Source: Roseicyclus mahoneyensis (lineage in GTDB: Bacteria > Pseudomonadota > Alphaproteobacteria > Rhodobacterales > Rhodobacteraceae). From it: a DNA stretch of 64,000 nucleotides. The position numbers and the translations under genes are program-made. This document shows, piece by piece, positions 16,101 through 25,285 of the stretch (positions within the stretch are counted from its first letter, which is position 1; each line of letters begins with the position of its first letter). Where the stretch lies: positions 434,001-498,000 of the forward strand of contig NZ_QGGW01000001.1 of the NCBI RefSeq assembly GCF_003148775.1, in the 5' to 3' direction. The notes under the pieces are model-generated. The model was given only the letters and a program-made list of their open reading frames with translations. It was not told the DNA's origin and made no database searches.

Positions 16101-16979
16101 TTACGGGCTTGCCCGTCTACGACCTTCGAAGCGCGGCAGCATGGCCGAGAAATCGCGGCCGCGCCCGTCTTCCTCCTCCACGAACCGGGCGTATAGCGCC
16201 GCGGCCAGGGCCCCCATGGGGGTGTCCGCATCCGCCGCCTCGGCCGCCTCCTGGCTCAGGCGTAGGTCCTTGAGCATCAGGTCGGCGGCGAAACCGGGCC
16301 TGTAGTCGCTGTCGGCGGGGCTTTTCGGTCCGATCCCTGGGGCCGGGCAATAGCTCGTCATCGACCATGACTGCCCCGAAGAGGTGGAGACGACATCGAA
16401 CATCGCCTGCCGATCCAGCCCCAGCTTGTCGGCCAGCGCAAAGGCCTCGCAGGTGGCGATCATGGTGACGCCGAGGATCATGTTGTTGCAGATCTTGGCG
16501 GCCTGCCCGTTGCCCGAGGGCCCGCAATGGACGGCGCGCGATCCCATCACCTCGAAGAGCGGGCGGGCGGTGGCGAAACTGGCGTCATCGCCGCCGACCA
16601 TGAAGGTCAGCGTCCCCGCTTGCGCCCCGCCCACCCCGCCCGAGACCGGCGCGTCCAGCGCGCCAAGCCCAACTGCGGCGGCCATCGCGGCCACGTCCCG
16701 CGCGCTCGCCACATCGACGGTGGAACAATCGAGCAGCACCGCGCCCGCGTCCATCGCCGGGGTCACCTCGGCCGCCACGGCCCGCAAGATCGCCCCGTTG
16801 GGCAGCATGGTGATGACCACCTCGGCCCCTTTGGCCGCCGCCGCCGCGCTGGCGGCCATCGCCACGCCCTCGGGCGCGAGGGCGGCCGTATCGAACCCTG
16901 TCACCTGATGGCCTGCGGCCACCAGATTGGCCGCCATCGGGGCCCCCATGTTGCCAAGGCCGATGAACCCGATCTTCAT
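16101..16979 (-). CDS. mmsB: 3-hydroxyisobutyrate dehydrogenase
   Basis: 292 residues; oxidises 3-hydroxyisobutyrate to methylmalonate semialdehyde with NAD+ in valine breakdown. The Rossmann motif GFIGLGNMGAPMA is at the N-terminus. DAPVSGGVGGAQAGTL and the catalytic lysine segment GNGQAAKICNNM are typical of the beta-hydroxyacid dehydrogenase family. It lies 17 bp after the hydrolase gene that makes its substrate. The ATG at 16979 is the only sensible start. Confidence 0.92.
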   Translation of the reverse strand: MKIGFIGLGNMGAPMAANLVAAGHQVTGFDTAALAPEGVAMAASAAAAAKGAEVVITMLPNGAILRAVAAEVTPAMDAGAVLLDCSTVDVASARDVAAMAAAVGLGALDAPVSGGVGGAQAGTLTFMVGGDDASFATARPLFEVMGSRAVHCGPSGNGQAAKICNNMILGVTMIATCEAFALADKLGLDRQAMFDVVSTSSGQSWSMTSYCPAPGIGPKSPADSDYRPGFAADLMLKDLRLSQEAAEAADADTPMGALAAALYARFVEEEDGRGRDFSAMLPRFEGRRRASP

Positions 16980-16996
16980 TGTGCAGACCCTTTCCG

Positions 16997-18031
16997 TCAG
17001 AGCTTGAGCGCTTGCATGCCAAGGGGCAGCAGCATGGCCGCGACCTCGGTCGGGGGCACCGCATCCAGCGCCGCATGCCGCCAGACCGGCGTCTTGTCCT
17101 TGTCTATGATCGCGGCGCGGATGCCTTCTAGGAAATCGCCCCGCTCCATCGCGCGGAAGGTGAAACGGTATTCCTGATCCAGCGCCGCCTCGATCGTGTC
17201 GCGCAAGCGGGTCCTGTGCACCAGATCGACCGTGCAGGCGACTGACAGCGGGCTGTTCTTGCGCATCAGCGCCAAGGCGCCGGTGGCGACCGCGCTGTCG
17301 CTGCGCGTCACGAGGTTGAGGATGTCGCGGATCGTGTCGCCCGCGAACAGGCGGTCGATCTCGGGCTGCGCCGCCTTGAGCGGGCTGTCGGGGGCGGGCA
17401 GGGCAGCGCGGTCCACCGCCTCCCAGTCGCCGGTCGCGCACAGGGTTTCGACCAAGGCAGCCCAGTGCGCGCGCGGGATGAAGTAATCGGCAAACTCCGC
17501 ATGGATCGCATCGCCCGGAGCCATTCGCGCGCCGGTAGCGCCAAGGTATTCCCCCAACCGCCCCGGTGCCCGCGACAGCAAAAGCGTGCCGCCCACATCG
17601 GGGATCAAACCGATGCCGCATTCAGGCATGGCGATCTGGCTCGTCTCGCAGACCACCCGGTGCGAGCCATGGCAGCCGAGGCCGACGCCACCGCCCATGG
17701 TGAAACCCTGCATCAGGCTGACCACGGGCTTGGGGAAATGGAACAGCCGCGCGTTCATGCGGTATTCATCGGCCCAGAACTGCCGCCCGTAATCGAAATC
17801 GCCCGCGCGCCCCGTGGCATACATCTCGGCGATGTCGCCGCCCGCACAAAACGCCTTGTCGCCCAATGCGTCGATCACCACCAAGGCCACCCGGTCCTCA
17901 TCCGCCCAAACGGTCAGCGCCGCGTCGATCGCGCGGCACATGTCGTAGCTCAGCGCATTCAGCGCCTCGGGCCGGGTCAGCGTGATGCGCCCCGCGCGCC
18001 CCTCGATGCGGATGTTCACTCCCTCGACCAT
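16997..18031 (-). CDS. 3-hydroxyisobutyryl-CoA hydrolase (enoyl-CoA hydratase/isomerase fold)
   Basis: 344 residues from the ATG at 18031. Crotonase fold with the two oxyanion-hole segments KAFCAGGDI and TMGGGVGLGCHGSHRV, then MPECGIGLIPDVGG, the pattern of HIBCH, which frees 3-hydroxyisobutyrate from CoA. The C-terminal extension (to about residue 340) is that of HIBCH and not of short enoyl-CoA hydratases. An earlier in-frame ATG (18052) lies inside an intergenic motif copy and would add seven residues. Neighbours before and after it in the pathway flank it. Confidence 0.88.
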   Translation of the reverse strand: MVEGVNIRIEGRAGRITLTRPEALNALSYDMCRAIDAALTVWADEDRVALVVIDALGDKAFCAGGDIAEMYATGRAGDFDYGRQFWADEYRMNARLFHFPKPVVSLMQGFTMGGGVGLGCHGSHRVVCETSQIAMPECGIGLIPDVGGTLLLSRAPGRLGEYLGATGARMAPGDAIHAEFADYFIPRAHWAALVETLCATGDWEAVDRAALPAPDSPLKAAQPEIDRLFAGDTIRDILNLVTRSDSAVATGALALMRKNSPLSVACTVDLVHRTRLRDTIEAALDQEYRFTFRAMERGDFLEGIRAAIIDKDKTPVWRHAALDAVPPTEVAAMLLPLGMQALKL

Positions 18032-18047
18032 GACGCTGTCTTGTCCC

Positions 18048-18068
18048 TTCATCTTTCCCAAAATATGC
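18048..18068 (-). repeat. intergenic motif copy 2 (GGGAAAGATGAAG variant)
   Basis: On the minus strand reads GCATATTTTGGGAAAGATGAA, 16 bp before the hydrolase start and pointing at it, like the other three copies. It could contain the Shine-Dalgarno for the alternative ATG it includes. Confidence 0.55.
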
Positions 18069-18080
18069 AAGCCCGGCCAA

Positions 18081-19226
18081 TCACCCGCGCGCCGCAAGCA
18101 TGTGGCGCGCCACGATCATCCGCATGATCTCGTTCGTGCCCTCGAGGATCTGGTGCACCCGCAGGTCGCGCACCAGTTTCTCGATCCCGTAATCGGCAAG
18201 ATAGCCATAGCCGCCATGCAGTTGCAGGCATTGATCGACCACGCGGCTTCCGGCCTCAGTCACGAATTTCTTGGCCATGGCGCAGGCCTTGGTTGCGTCC
18301 GTCGCGCCGGTGTCGAGCTTCCATGCCGCCTGACGCAGCAGCACGGTCGCCGCCTCCAGCTCGATCTCCATGTCGGCCAGCCGGAACTGCAGCGCCTGGA
18401 ACTGGTCGATCGACTGCCCGAAAGCCTTGCGCGCGCTCATATAGGCCAACGTGGCGGCCACCGCCGCCCGCGCCGCGCCCAATGAGCAGGCCGCGATATT
18501 CAGCCGCCCGCCATCGAGCCCCGCCATCGCGTAGCGGAACCCGTGGCCCTCCGCGCCCAGCAGGTTGGCCGCCGGCACCACGCAATCGTCGAATTGCACC
18601 TGACGCGTAGGCTGCGACCGCCAGCCCATTTTATCCTCAAGCCCGCCGAAAGACAGGCCGGGGCTGCCATCCTCCACGATCACGGCGGAAATGCCCTTGG
18701 GCCCATCCTCGCCGGTGCGGCACATCACGATATAGGCATCCGAATAGCCGCCGCCCGAGATGAAGGCCTTGGTCCCGGTCAGCGTGTAACCCTCGTTGGT
18801 GCGCAGAGCGCGGGTCTTGAGCGCCGCCGCATCCGAGCCCGATCCGGGTTCGGTCAGGCAATAGGAGAAAAACATCTCCATAGACAGCGTGCGCGGCAGG
18901 TAGCGCGCCTGCAGGTCGTCCGAGCCGTAAAGCTCGATCATCTTGGCGCACATGTTGTGAATCGACAAAAACGCCGCGACCGAGGGGCAGGAATGGCTCA
19001 GCGCCTCGAAGACCAACGTCGCCTCCAGCCGCGATAGCCCCGATCCGCCCTTGTCTTCCGAGACATAAAGCCCGCCGAACCCCAGATCTGCCAGCTTGGG
19101 CCACAGGTCCTTTGGGATCGTGCCTGCCGCCTCCCAGTCGCGGGCATGGGGTGCGATCTCGGCCTGTCCGAAGGCCCGCGCCATGTCGAAGACGGCCTGC
19201 GCCTCTTCGGTCAATGCGAAATCCAT
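18081..19226 (-). CDS. acyl-CoA dehydrogenase, probable isobutyryl-CoA dehydrogenase
   Basis: 381-residue FAD enzyme. FAD-binding segments CLTEPGSGSDAA and AFISGGGYSD, the helix GRLNIAACSLGAARAAV, and the C-terminal catalytic-glutamate region QILEGTNEIMR are all visible. Placement ahead of 3-hydroxyisobutyryl-CoA hydrolase and dehydrogenase genes points to isobutyryl-CoA (valine pathway) as substrate. This assignment rests on context, since the substrate pocket cannot be judged by eye. It transfers electrons to ETF. The gap to the next gene is 49 bp and includes an intergenic motif. Confidence 0.88.
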   Translation of the reverse strand: MDFALTEEAQAVFDMARAFGQAEIAPHARDWEAAGTIPKDLWPKLADLGFGGLYVSEDKGGSGLSRLEATLVFEALSHSCPSVAAFLSIHNMCAKMIELYGSDDLQARYLPRTLSMEMFFSYCLTEPGSGSDAAALKTRALRTNEGYTLTGTKAFISGGGYSDAYIVMCRTGEDGPKGISAVIVEDGSPGLSFGGLEDKMGWRSQPTRQVQFDDCVVPAANLLGAEGHGFRYAMAGLDGGRLNIAACSLGAARAAVAATLAYMSARKAFGQSIDQFQALQFRLADMEIELEAATVLLRQAAWKLDTGATDATKACAMAKKFVTEAGSRVVDQCLQLHGGYGYLADYGIEKLVRDLRVHQILEGTNEIMRMIVARHMLAARG

Positions 19227-19315
19227 ACCTGCCCCTCCCCGCGCCGGTGTCGGAATTGAACGCGTGTTTAATTATCGAGTGTTGCAGAAGTTTTGCAAGC
19301 CGCCCCGCCGCGCCG

Positions 19316-19735
19316 TCAGGCTGTCCGGATCAGCAGATGGTCGAGCGCATTGCGCGGCAATCCGAAGATGTCCATGGCGCCATCCCAATCCTCGGCAAGA
19401 CGAATGATGGCCCCGTCCAGTCCTTCCCAACTGCGCAGGACCTGATGGGCTATTCGCAGGCTCAGCACCGAAGGGGCAAGATACACCATCATGGTCGGGC
19501 TCTCGTTTTGCATCAGCCATTCAGCCTTGAGGGCTTGCAGGCGGAAGAGGGCGGCGAAATCGCGCTCTAGTCCGGTGACGGCGGACAGGTCGACGAAATG
19601 CCGGTGCCCGGATTTGCGCTCTGGGTCTTTCATGTATTGGATGAAAACATCCGTTGCCTGTGTCGCGGTCGCAACGCCGGTGTACTGAATATAGACCAAC
19701 GAAAACTGACCAAAGATCTTGTAGCGTGCCGCCAT
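19316..19735 (-). CDS. conserved hypothetical protein
   Basis: 139 residues from the ATG at 19735 (MAARYKIFGQFSLVYIQYTG). No known domain is recognised. The mixed alpha/beta pattern with a HFVDLSAVTGLERDFAALF segment resembles the STAS-like/PAS-free cytosolic proteins of unknown function found in Rhodobacterales; there is no signal peptide or membrane segment. An upstream GTG at 19789 would add 18 residues, but the ATG has AAGGG ahead of it, with a TTAACC sequence further up. It is probably a single-gene unit between two valine-pathway blocks. Confidence 0.6.
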   Translation of the reverse strand: MAARYKIFGQFSLVYIQYTGVATATQATDVFIQYMKDPERKSGHRHFVDLSAVTGLERDFAALFRLQALKAEWLMQNESPTMMVYLAPSVLSLRIAHQVLRSWEGLDGAIIRLAEDWDGAMDIFGLPRNALDHLLIRTA

Positions 19736-19913
19736 GCCCAAACCCTTGTCGATTTGGTTAATTCTTACCACGCTCGGCGGGTTGGGCACGATAAATCATG
19801 CCTCACATCCTGCATCGGGCATTGTGTGAGGCAGGGCTGCCGCCTAGGTGTTTTTGCGGCGCATCGCGGGCGGCATCGGGCCGGCCCTGCCGGCGCATCA
19901 ATCGGGTGCCCCG

Positions 19914-20330
19914 GTGTCCTCCCCCACATTCGACTGCACGGCCTGCGGGGCCTGCTGCCTTGGCGGTTCCGACCGCTATGTCGCGCTACTGCCCGAGGAT
20001 CGGGACCGCGCGATCCCCGAGGCGGCCACGGCCCAGATCGACGGCCGCCGCTACATGCGCATGGCCTGCGGGCATTGCGCGCAACTTACCATGACGGGGC
20101 AGGGCCAGACGCTTTGCGCCATCTACGACGCCCGTCCCGAGGCCTGCCGCGCCTTTCGCGCGGGGAGTTTCGAATGCCTCAAGGCGCGGCAGCATCGCGG
20201 CCCGCAGGCCGAGGCGCTGCGGGCACTGGCCCTGACTTTGCCAGACGTTCCGGTGGCTCCGCCTGTCATGGTGCCGGTGGCGGCGCTGGTTGCGCCGCCC
20301 CCTGACGAGGCGGTCAGTCCATCGCCTTGA
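19914..20330 (+). CDS. YkgJ-family cysteine cluster protein
   Basis: About 138 residues from the GTG at 19914 (FDCTACGACC early). Cysteine motif CTACGACC, then CGHCAQL, CAIYDARPEACRAF and FECLKA: the CxxCxxCC…C…C arrangement of the YkgJ/CxxCxxCC zinc- or iron-binding family. The biochemical function is unknown. A longer form from a GTG at 19848 is possible; neither has a good Shine-Dalgarno. The 3' end overlaps the convergent mmsA gene by 17 bp. Confidence 0.72.
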   Translation: MSSPTFDCTACGACCLGGSDRYVALLPEDRDRAIPEAATAQIDGRRYMRMACGHCAQLTMTGQGQTLCAIYDARPEACRAFRAGSFECLKARQHRGPQAEALRALALTLPDVPVAPPVMVPVAALVAPPPDEAVSPSP

Positions 20331-21813
20331 AGTTGAAGGCCGCGCCTTCCTTGATGCCCGAGGGCCAGCGCGCAGTGATCGTCTTGGTGCGCGTGTAAAA
20401 GCGGAAGGCGTCGGGGCCGTGCTGGTTCAGATCGCCAAAGCCCGATTTCTTCCAGCCGCCGAAGGTGTGATAGGCCAATGGCACCGGGATCGGCACGTTG
20501 ATCCCCACCATCCCGATGTTGATACGGTTTGCGAAATCGCGCGCCGCATCACCGTCGCGGGTGAAGATGGCGGTGCCATTGCCGTATTCATGGTCCATCG
20601 CCAGACCGATGGCCTCCTCGTAGCTGGCCGCGCGCACGGTGGACAGGACGGGGCCGAAGATCTCGGTCTTGTAGATGTCCATGTCGGGGGTGACGTGGTC
20701 GAACAGATGCGGACCGACAAAGTATCCGTTTTCATAGCCTTGCAGGTTGAAGTTGCGCCCGTCGACGACCAGTTTCGCGCCCTGCGCCACGCCGCTTTCG
20801 ACCAGCCGCAGGATATTGGCCTTGGCCGCCGCCGTGACCACGGGGCCGAAGTCGATGTCATTGCCGGCGGTGTAGGGCCCCACTTTCAGCGCCTCGATCC
20901 GGGGCACCAGTTTCTCGATCAGCCGGTCGGCGGTTTCATCGCCGACGGGGACGGCGACGGAGATCGCCATGCAGCGCTCGCCCGCCGCGCCATAGCCCGC
21001 ACCCACCAGCGCGTCGGCGGCAAGGTCCATGTCGGCGTCGGGCATGATGATCATGTGGTTCTTGGCGCCGCCGAAACACTGGCTGCGTTTGCCGTTTGCG
21101 GTGGCGCGGCTGTAGATATACTGCGCGATGGGGGTGGACCCGACGAAGCCAACGGCCTGCACAGTGTCATTGTCGAGAATCGCGTCAACTGCTTCCTTGT
21201 CGCCGTTGATGACCTGCAAGATGCCGTCGGGCAGACCCGCCTCCTGACACAACTCTGCCAGCAGCATCGGGCAGGACGGGTCACGCTCCGAAGGCTTGAG
21301 GATCATCGCGTTGCCCGAAGCGAGCGCCGGGCCCATCTTCCACAAGGGGATCATGGCCGGAAAGTTGAACGGCGTGATGCCTGCGACCACGCCCAAGGGC
21401 TGGCGCATGGAATACATGTCGATGCCGGGCCCGGCGCTGTCGGTGAACTCGCCCTTCAGCAGATGCGGCGCGCCGATGCAGAACTCGATCACTTCAAGCC
21501 CGCGCTGCACGTCGCCCTTGGCGTCGGGAAAGGTCTTGCCGTGTTCGCGGCTGATGGCTTCCGCAAGCTTGTCCATGTCGCGGTTGATCAGCCCCACCAG
21601 CGCCATCATCACGCGGGCACGCTTTTGCGGGTTGGTGGCCCCCCAAGCCTTTTGCGCCTTGGCCGCAGAGGCGATGGCCCCATCCATCTCGGCCTTGCTG
21701 GCCAGGGAAACCTGCGCCTGTACCTCGCCGGTGGCGGGGTTCATGACATCGGCGACGCGCCCCGAAGTGCCCGAAACGCGCTTGCCGTCGATCCAATGTC
21801 CGATCTGTTCCAT
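20314..21813 (-). CDS. mmsA: methylmalonate-semialdehyde dehydrogenase (CoA-acylating)
   Basis: 499 residues, aldehyde dehydrogenase superfamily. Converts methylmalonate semialdehyde to propionyl-CoA, the last dedicated valine step. PFNFPAMIPLW, GFVGSTPIAQYI and CFGGAKNHM are family-specific, and the catalytic cysteine is C281 in GERCMA. Start at 21813 follows a strong GGGAGGG. It is divergent from a LysR regulator across 112 bp, which suggests control by that regulator. The hydratase step for methacrylyl-CoA is not encoded nearby. Confidence 0.94.
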   Translation of the reverse strand: MEQIGHWIDGKRVSGTSGRVADVMNPATGEVQAQVSLASKAEMDGAIASAAKAQKAWGATNPQKRARVMMALVGLINRDMDKLAEAISREHGKTFPDAKGDVQRGLEVIEFCIGAPHLLKGEFTDSAGPGIDMYSMRQPLGVVAGITPFNFPAMIPLWKMGPALASGNAMILKPSERDPSCPMLLAELCQEAGLPDGILQVINGDKEAVDAILDNDTVQAVGFVGSTPIAQYIYSRATANGKRSQCFGGAKNHMIIMPDADMDLAADALVGAGYGAAGERCMAISVAVPVGDETADRLIEKLVPRIEALKVGPYTAGNDIDFGPVVTAAAKANILRLVESGVAQGAKLVVDGRNFNLQGYENGYFVGPHLFDHVTPDMDIYKTEIFGPVLSTVRAASYEEAIGLAMDHEYGNGTAIFTRDGDAARDFANRINIGMVGINVPIPVPLAYHTFGGWKKSGFGDLNQHGPDAFRFYTRTKTITARWPSGIKEGAAFNFKAMD

Positions 21814-21925
21814 CTGATCCCTCCCCTTGGGGTGTGTTGTCTCTCGCGCGCAGTCTAGCCTTGCAGGAATGCCGCGAAAAGCGGCAGGTTGCCAAAGTGG
21901 TTTTGCGTTTTTGCAAAGGGGTGCC

Positions 21926-22819
21926 ATGAACTGGGACGATCTGCGGGTGTTTCTGGCGGTGGCGCGCGCCGAGGGGCTTTCGGGGGCGGCGCGCGGATTG
22001 CGGCTTGACCCGGCGACGGCGGGTCGCCGCATCGCGCGGCTGGAACGCAGCCTTGGCGCGGTCCTGTTTGCCAAGTCGCCACAGGGCTACACCCTGACGG
22101 AGGCCGGTCAACGCCTGTTGCCGCGCGCCGAGGCGGCTGAACTGGCGCTGGCCGCGGGGCAGGATGATGGCGGCGCGGACGGGGCCGGGCGGCTGACGGG
22201 CACGATCCGTATCGGCGCGCCGGACGGGTGCGCCAATTACCTCTTGCCGCAGGTCTGCGCGGCCATCGGGGCGGACAACCCAGATCTCGACATCCAGATC
22301 CTTGCGCTGCCCCGTGTGGTGAATCTGTCGCGGCGCGAGGCGGATCTGGCGATCACCGTTTCTGCTCCCGTTACACAACGGTTACGGGCCGAAAAACTGT
22401 CGGATTACCGCCTGTCGCTTGCCGCCAGCCGCGGGTGGTTGGCCGCGAACGGCGTGCCGGACAGTCCCGACGCGCTGCGTGGAGCGCGGATGATCGGCTA
22501 TATTCCCGACATGATCTTTGACGCGGAGCTGGATTATCTTGCGGCCTTCGGCGTGACGCGGGTACCGCTGGCCTCGAACGCGGTGTCGGTGCAGCTCAAC
22601 CTTGCGCGGGCGGGGGCGGGGCTGGCCATCGTCCATGATTTCGCGCTGCCCTTCGCACCCGATCTGGTGCGCGTGTTGCCCGACCGGGTGCGGCTGACCC
22701 GCACCTTCTGGCTGGTGATCCATGCCGGACCCCGCGATGCGCGGCTGGATCGGTTCACCACGCTTTTGCGCGACGGGATGCGGGCCGAGATCGCGCGGCA
22801 AGAAGCACTTGCCACCTGA
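21926..22819 (+). CDS. LysR-family transcriptional regulator
   Basis: 297 residues. An N-terminal winged HTH (MNWDDLRVFLAVARAEGLSGAARGLRLDPATAGRRIARLE) is followed by a periplasmic-binding-protein-like effector domain. It is divergent from mmsA, the classical arrangement for a LysR activator of the neighbouring gene. The shared intergenic DNA contains the palindrome GCCGCGAAAAGCGGC and a TTGCGTTTTTGCAA-like stretch as candidate sites. The effector is unknown; a valine-pathway intermediate is plausible. Confidence 0.88.
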   Translation: MNWDDLRVFLAVARAEGLSGAARGLRLDPATAGRRIARLERSLGAVLFAKSPQGYTLTEAGQRLLPRAEAAELALAAGQDDGGADGAGRLTGTIRIGAPDGCANYLLPQVCAAIGADNPDLDIQILALPRVVNLSRREADLAITVSAPVTQRLRAEKLSDYRLSLAASRGWLAANGVPDSPDALRGARMIGYIPDMIFDAELDYLAAFGVTRVPLASNAVSVQLNLARAGAGLAIVHDFALPFAPDLVRVLPDRVRLTRTFWLVIHAGPRDARLDRFTTLLRDGMRAEIARQEALAT

Positions 22820-22902
22820 AGCAGGTCGTTTCGCTTGACAGATCAACCCATGCGGGTGGACGCTGACCCCCAGGGATGGAGAAGAGAAAAGGGAGGCAGA
22901 GC

Positions 22903-23337
22903 ATGCTGGTGCAGCAGATTCTGAATTCGAAGGCAGATGCCATCGTGGTCACCATCGCGCCCGGCACCAATATAGGGCAGGCGGCTCTGGTGCTGGCGGA
23001 GCGCCGGATCGGGGCGGTCGTGGTCTCGCCCGACGGCAGCCATGTGGCGGGCATCTTGTCGGAACGCGATATCGTGCGCGCATTGGCGGCGCGCGGGGCC
23101 GGATGCATGGCAGATGGCGTGGATACCGTGATGACGACCGATATCGTGACCTGCGCGCGCACCGACAAATCCGACGCCGTTCTGGCAATGATGACCGAGG
23201 GCCGGTTCCGTCACCTTCCGGTCGTCGAGGATGGCGTGATGATCGGCCTGATCTCCATCGGGGATGTGGTCAAGGCGCAACTGTCCGAACTGTCGATGGA
23301 GAAGGAAGCGCTCGAGGGCATGATCAAGGGGTTCTGA
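22903..23337 (+). CDS. CBS-domain-pair protein
   Basis: 144 residues consisting almost entirely of two CBS motifs (about 10-60 and 75-130), including the ERDIVRAL and GRFRHLPVVEDG…GLISIGDVV signatures. Such stand-alone pairs bind adenosyl ligands and modulate partner proteins; the partner here is unknown. Start at 22903 (MLVQQIL) follows GGGAGG. It lies 97 bp upstream of coaD. Confidence 0.85.
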   Translation: MLVQQILNSKADAIVVTIAPGTNIGQAALVLAERRIGAVVVSPDGSHVAGILSERDIVRALAARGAGCMADGVDTVMTTDIVTCARTDKSDAVLAMMTEGRFRHLPVVEDGVMIGLISIGDVVKAQLSELSMEKEALEGMIKGF

Positions 23338-23434
23338 TCGCCCGACATGCCCCCTGCGACGTGCCGGGGGGTTGCATCGGCGCGCGCCCGGTGATTGGGT
23401 CGCGCCGCGAGACACGGACCGGCAGGGGCAGGCG

Positions 23435-23932
23435 ATGCGGACAGGGCTATACCCGGGCACATTCGACCCGATCACCTTGGGGCATATCGACATCATCAAG
23501 CGGGCCTGCACGCTGGTCGACCGGCTGGTGATCGGTGTGGCCATCAACCGCGACAAGGGCCCGCTGTTTTCCCTTGAGGAACGCGTGGCAATGGTCGAGG
23601 CGGAATGCAAACGCCTGTGCGACGGCAAGGACGTCGAGATCGTGGTCCACCCGTTCGAGAACCTGCTGATCGATTGCGCGCGCGACGTGGGGGCCTCGAT
23701 CATCATCCGCGGGCTGCGCGCGGTTGCCGATTTCGAATATGAATACCAGATGGTCGGGATGAACCGCAAACTCGACCACACCATCGACACCGTCTTCCTG
23801 ATGGCCGAGGCCGACAGGCAGGCCATCGCGTCGAAGCTGGTCAAGGAAATCGCGCGGCTTCAGGGCGACGTGACACCCTTCGTCACGCCCGCGGTTCGCA
23901 CCGCGCTTTACGCGAAATATCCCAGAAACTGA
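23435..23932 (+). CDS. coaD: phosphopantetheine adenylyltransferase
   Basis: 165 residues, the penultimate enzyme of coenzyme A synthesis. Nucleotidyltransferase motif GTFDPITLGHIDII with the HxGH-like TLGH, and the C-terminal SSxxVRE-equivalent region (ASKLVKEIA). Length is exactly that of the family. The start at 23435 gives the universal MRTGLYPGTFDP opening. The downstream cyclophilins follow after 22 bp and may be cotranscribed. Confidence 0.95.
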   Translation: MRTGLYPGTFDPITLGHIDIIKRACTLVDRLVIGVAINRDKGPLFSLEERVAMVEAECKRLCDGKDVEIVVHPFENLLIDCARDVGASIIIRGLRAVADFEYEYQMVGMNRKLDHTIDTVFLMAEADRQAIASKLVKEIARLQGDVTPFVTPAVRTALYAKYPRN

Positions 23933-23954
23933 AGACTTACAGGAGGCTTGGCAC

Positions 23955-24455
23955 ATGGCCGAGATCAAGGACCCCGAGAACACGATCCTGATGGAGCTGA
24001 AAGGCGGCACCGTCGTCATCGAGCTGATCCCGGGCGTGGCCCCCAAGCATTCCGAGCGGATGAAGGAACTGGCCCGCGCGGGGTCCTATGACGGGGTGAT
24101 CTTTCACCGCGTGATCGAGGGGTTCATGGCGCAGACGGGCGATGTGGAACACGGGAAAGAGGGCGGCAACATCCGCCGCGCGGGCACCGGCGGATCGGAC
24201 AAGCCCGACCTGCCGGCAGAGTTTTCCAAGCTGCCCCATGACCGCGGAACGCTTGGCGCCGCGCGGTCCTCGAACCCCAACTCGGCCAACAGCCAGTTCT
24301 TCATCAACTTTTCCGACAATCATTTCCTGAACGGGCAATACACCGTCTATGGTCGGGTGATCTCGGGCATGGAACATGTCGACGCCATCACGAAGGGCGA
24401 GCCGCCGGCCAACCCCGACAAGATGATCTCGGTCAAGGTGGCCGCCGATGTGTAA
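23955..24455 (+). CDS. peptidyl-prolyl cis-trans isomerase, cytoplasmic cyclophilin
   Basis: 166 residues without a signal peptide. Cyclophilin core: VIFHRVIEGFMAQTGD, the active-site arginine in FHRV, NSQFFINF and LNGQYTVYGRVI. AGGAGG lies directly upstream. The protein is the PpiB type. It overlaps the next cyclophilin gene by 8 bp, so the pair is translationally coupled. Confidence 0.92.
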   Translation: MAEIKDPENTILMELKGGTVVIELIPGVAPKHSERMKELARAGSYDGVIFHRVIEGFMAQTGDVEHGKEGGNIRRAGTGGSDKPDLPAEFSKLPHDRGTLGAARSSNPNSANSQFFINFSDNHFLNGQYTVYGRVISGMEHVDAITKGEPPANPDKMISVKVAADV

Positions 24456-25029
24456 GGGCTGGCTTGTCGCGGCGCTCATCGCCGCCGCGCCGGGGGCGGC
24501 ATCGGCCACCGGCCTCGAGATCGATATCGCGGGCGAGGCCGGCGGCACGATCGTGATCGACCTGTTCGAGGATGTGGCGCCGCTACATGTGGAGCGGATC
24601 GTGACGCTGGCGGGCGAGGGCGCCTATGACGACGTCGTCTTTCACCGGGTGATCGACGGTTTCATGGCGCAGACCGGCGATGTGGAGTTCGGCCGGATGG
24701 GGCAGGACATGCGCTATGCCGGGCGCGGCGGATCGGGCTACCCCGACCTTCCCGCCGAGTTTTCGGATATCACCTTCGATCGGGGTGTGATCGGGATGGC
24801 GCGCAGCCAGAGCCCGGACAGCGCCAATTCGCAATTCTTCATCATGTTCGCGCCGGGCGCGTTTCTCGACGGGCAATACACCGTCGTGGGGCAGGTCGTC
24901 CAAGGCATGGAAGTGGTCGACGCGATCAAGCGCGGACGGGGTCAGAATGGTGCGGTGATCGGTGAGCCGGACCGGATGGTGCGCCTGCGCGTGCGGGATG
25001 ATGACCCGGTCGCGCCGCCGGGCAACTGA
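24448..25029 (+). CDS. peptidyl-prolyl cis-trans isomerase, periplasmic cyclophilin
   Basis: 193 residues with an N-terminal signal peptide (MCKGWLVAALIAAAPGAASA) and the same core motifs as its neighbour (VVFHRVIDGFMAQTGD, NSQFFIMF, LDGQYTVVGQVV). The tandem pair thus serves the cytoplasm and periplasm from one transcript and most likely arose by local duplication, since about half of the aligned core is identical by eye. The C-terminus after the fold is short and polar. Confidence 0.92.
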   Translation: MCKGWLVAALIAAAPGAASATGLEIDIAGEAGGTIVIDLFEDVAPLHVERIVTLAGEGAYDDVVFHRVIDGFMAQTGDVEFGRMGQDMRYAGRGGSGYPDLPAEFSDITFDRGVIGMARSQSPDSANSQFFIMFAPGAFLDGQYTVVGQVVQGMEVVDAIKRGRGQNGAVIGEPDRMVRLRVRDDDPVAPPGN

Positions 25030-25285
25030 TCTTGCGGCGCCCCGGGACTGAGCGCCGGGGGCGCTGCCCCGTTGCCATTGTCCGTCGGACCAAAGGCGGT
25101 TCATTGGCGACGCCCGGAGCATTTGGAAAGCAAAGATGACGGCAGAGCCCGTCACGGCCGCCTCTTATCCGGGCAAGGGCCGTATGTGGCGGGCAAAGGC
25201 GCAGGTCGCTTTTGCAAACCGCTTGCGGGTGGGCGTGAAATCCGCAACTTGTGCGGCGATCGGGCGTTAGACGGGTGGGGTTCGG
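25030..25285. other. intergenic region before the polyamine-type transporter
   Basis: 256 bp. A small open frame (25136-25270, 44 codons from ATG) follows a TTTGGAAAGCAAAGATGA sequence reminiscent of the window's intergenic motif but not identical to it. It has no recognisable product. The promoter for the transporter operon should lie here; no specific box was identified. Confidence 0.3.

Noticed and set aside
19914-20330. YkgJ protein with rearranged cysteines considered as a ferredoxin
   Set aside because: The CxxCxxCC spacing with scattered later cysteines is that of the YkgJ family; there is no CxxCxxCxxxCP ferredoxin motif.
21814-21925. A defined LysR operator between mmsA and the regulator
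   Set aside because: A palindrome and several T-N11-A matches occur, but none stands out enough to name as the binding site.
25136-25270. 44-codon open frame after a TTTGGAAAGCAAAGATGA sequence upstream of the polyamine-type transporter
   Set aside because: No recognisable product, and the upstream match to the intergenic motif has a 3-4 base insertion; noted in the intergenic entry only.
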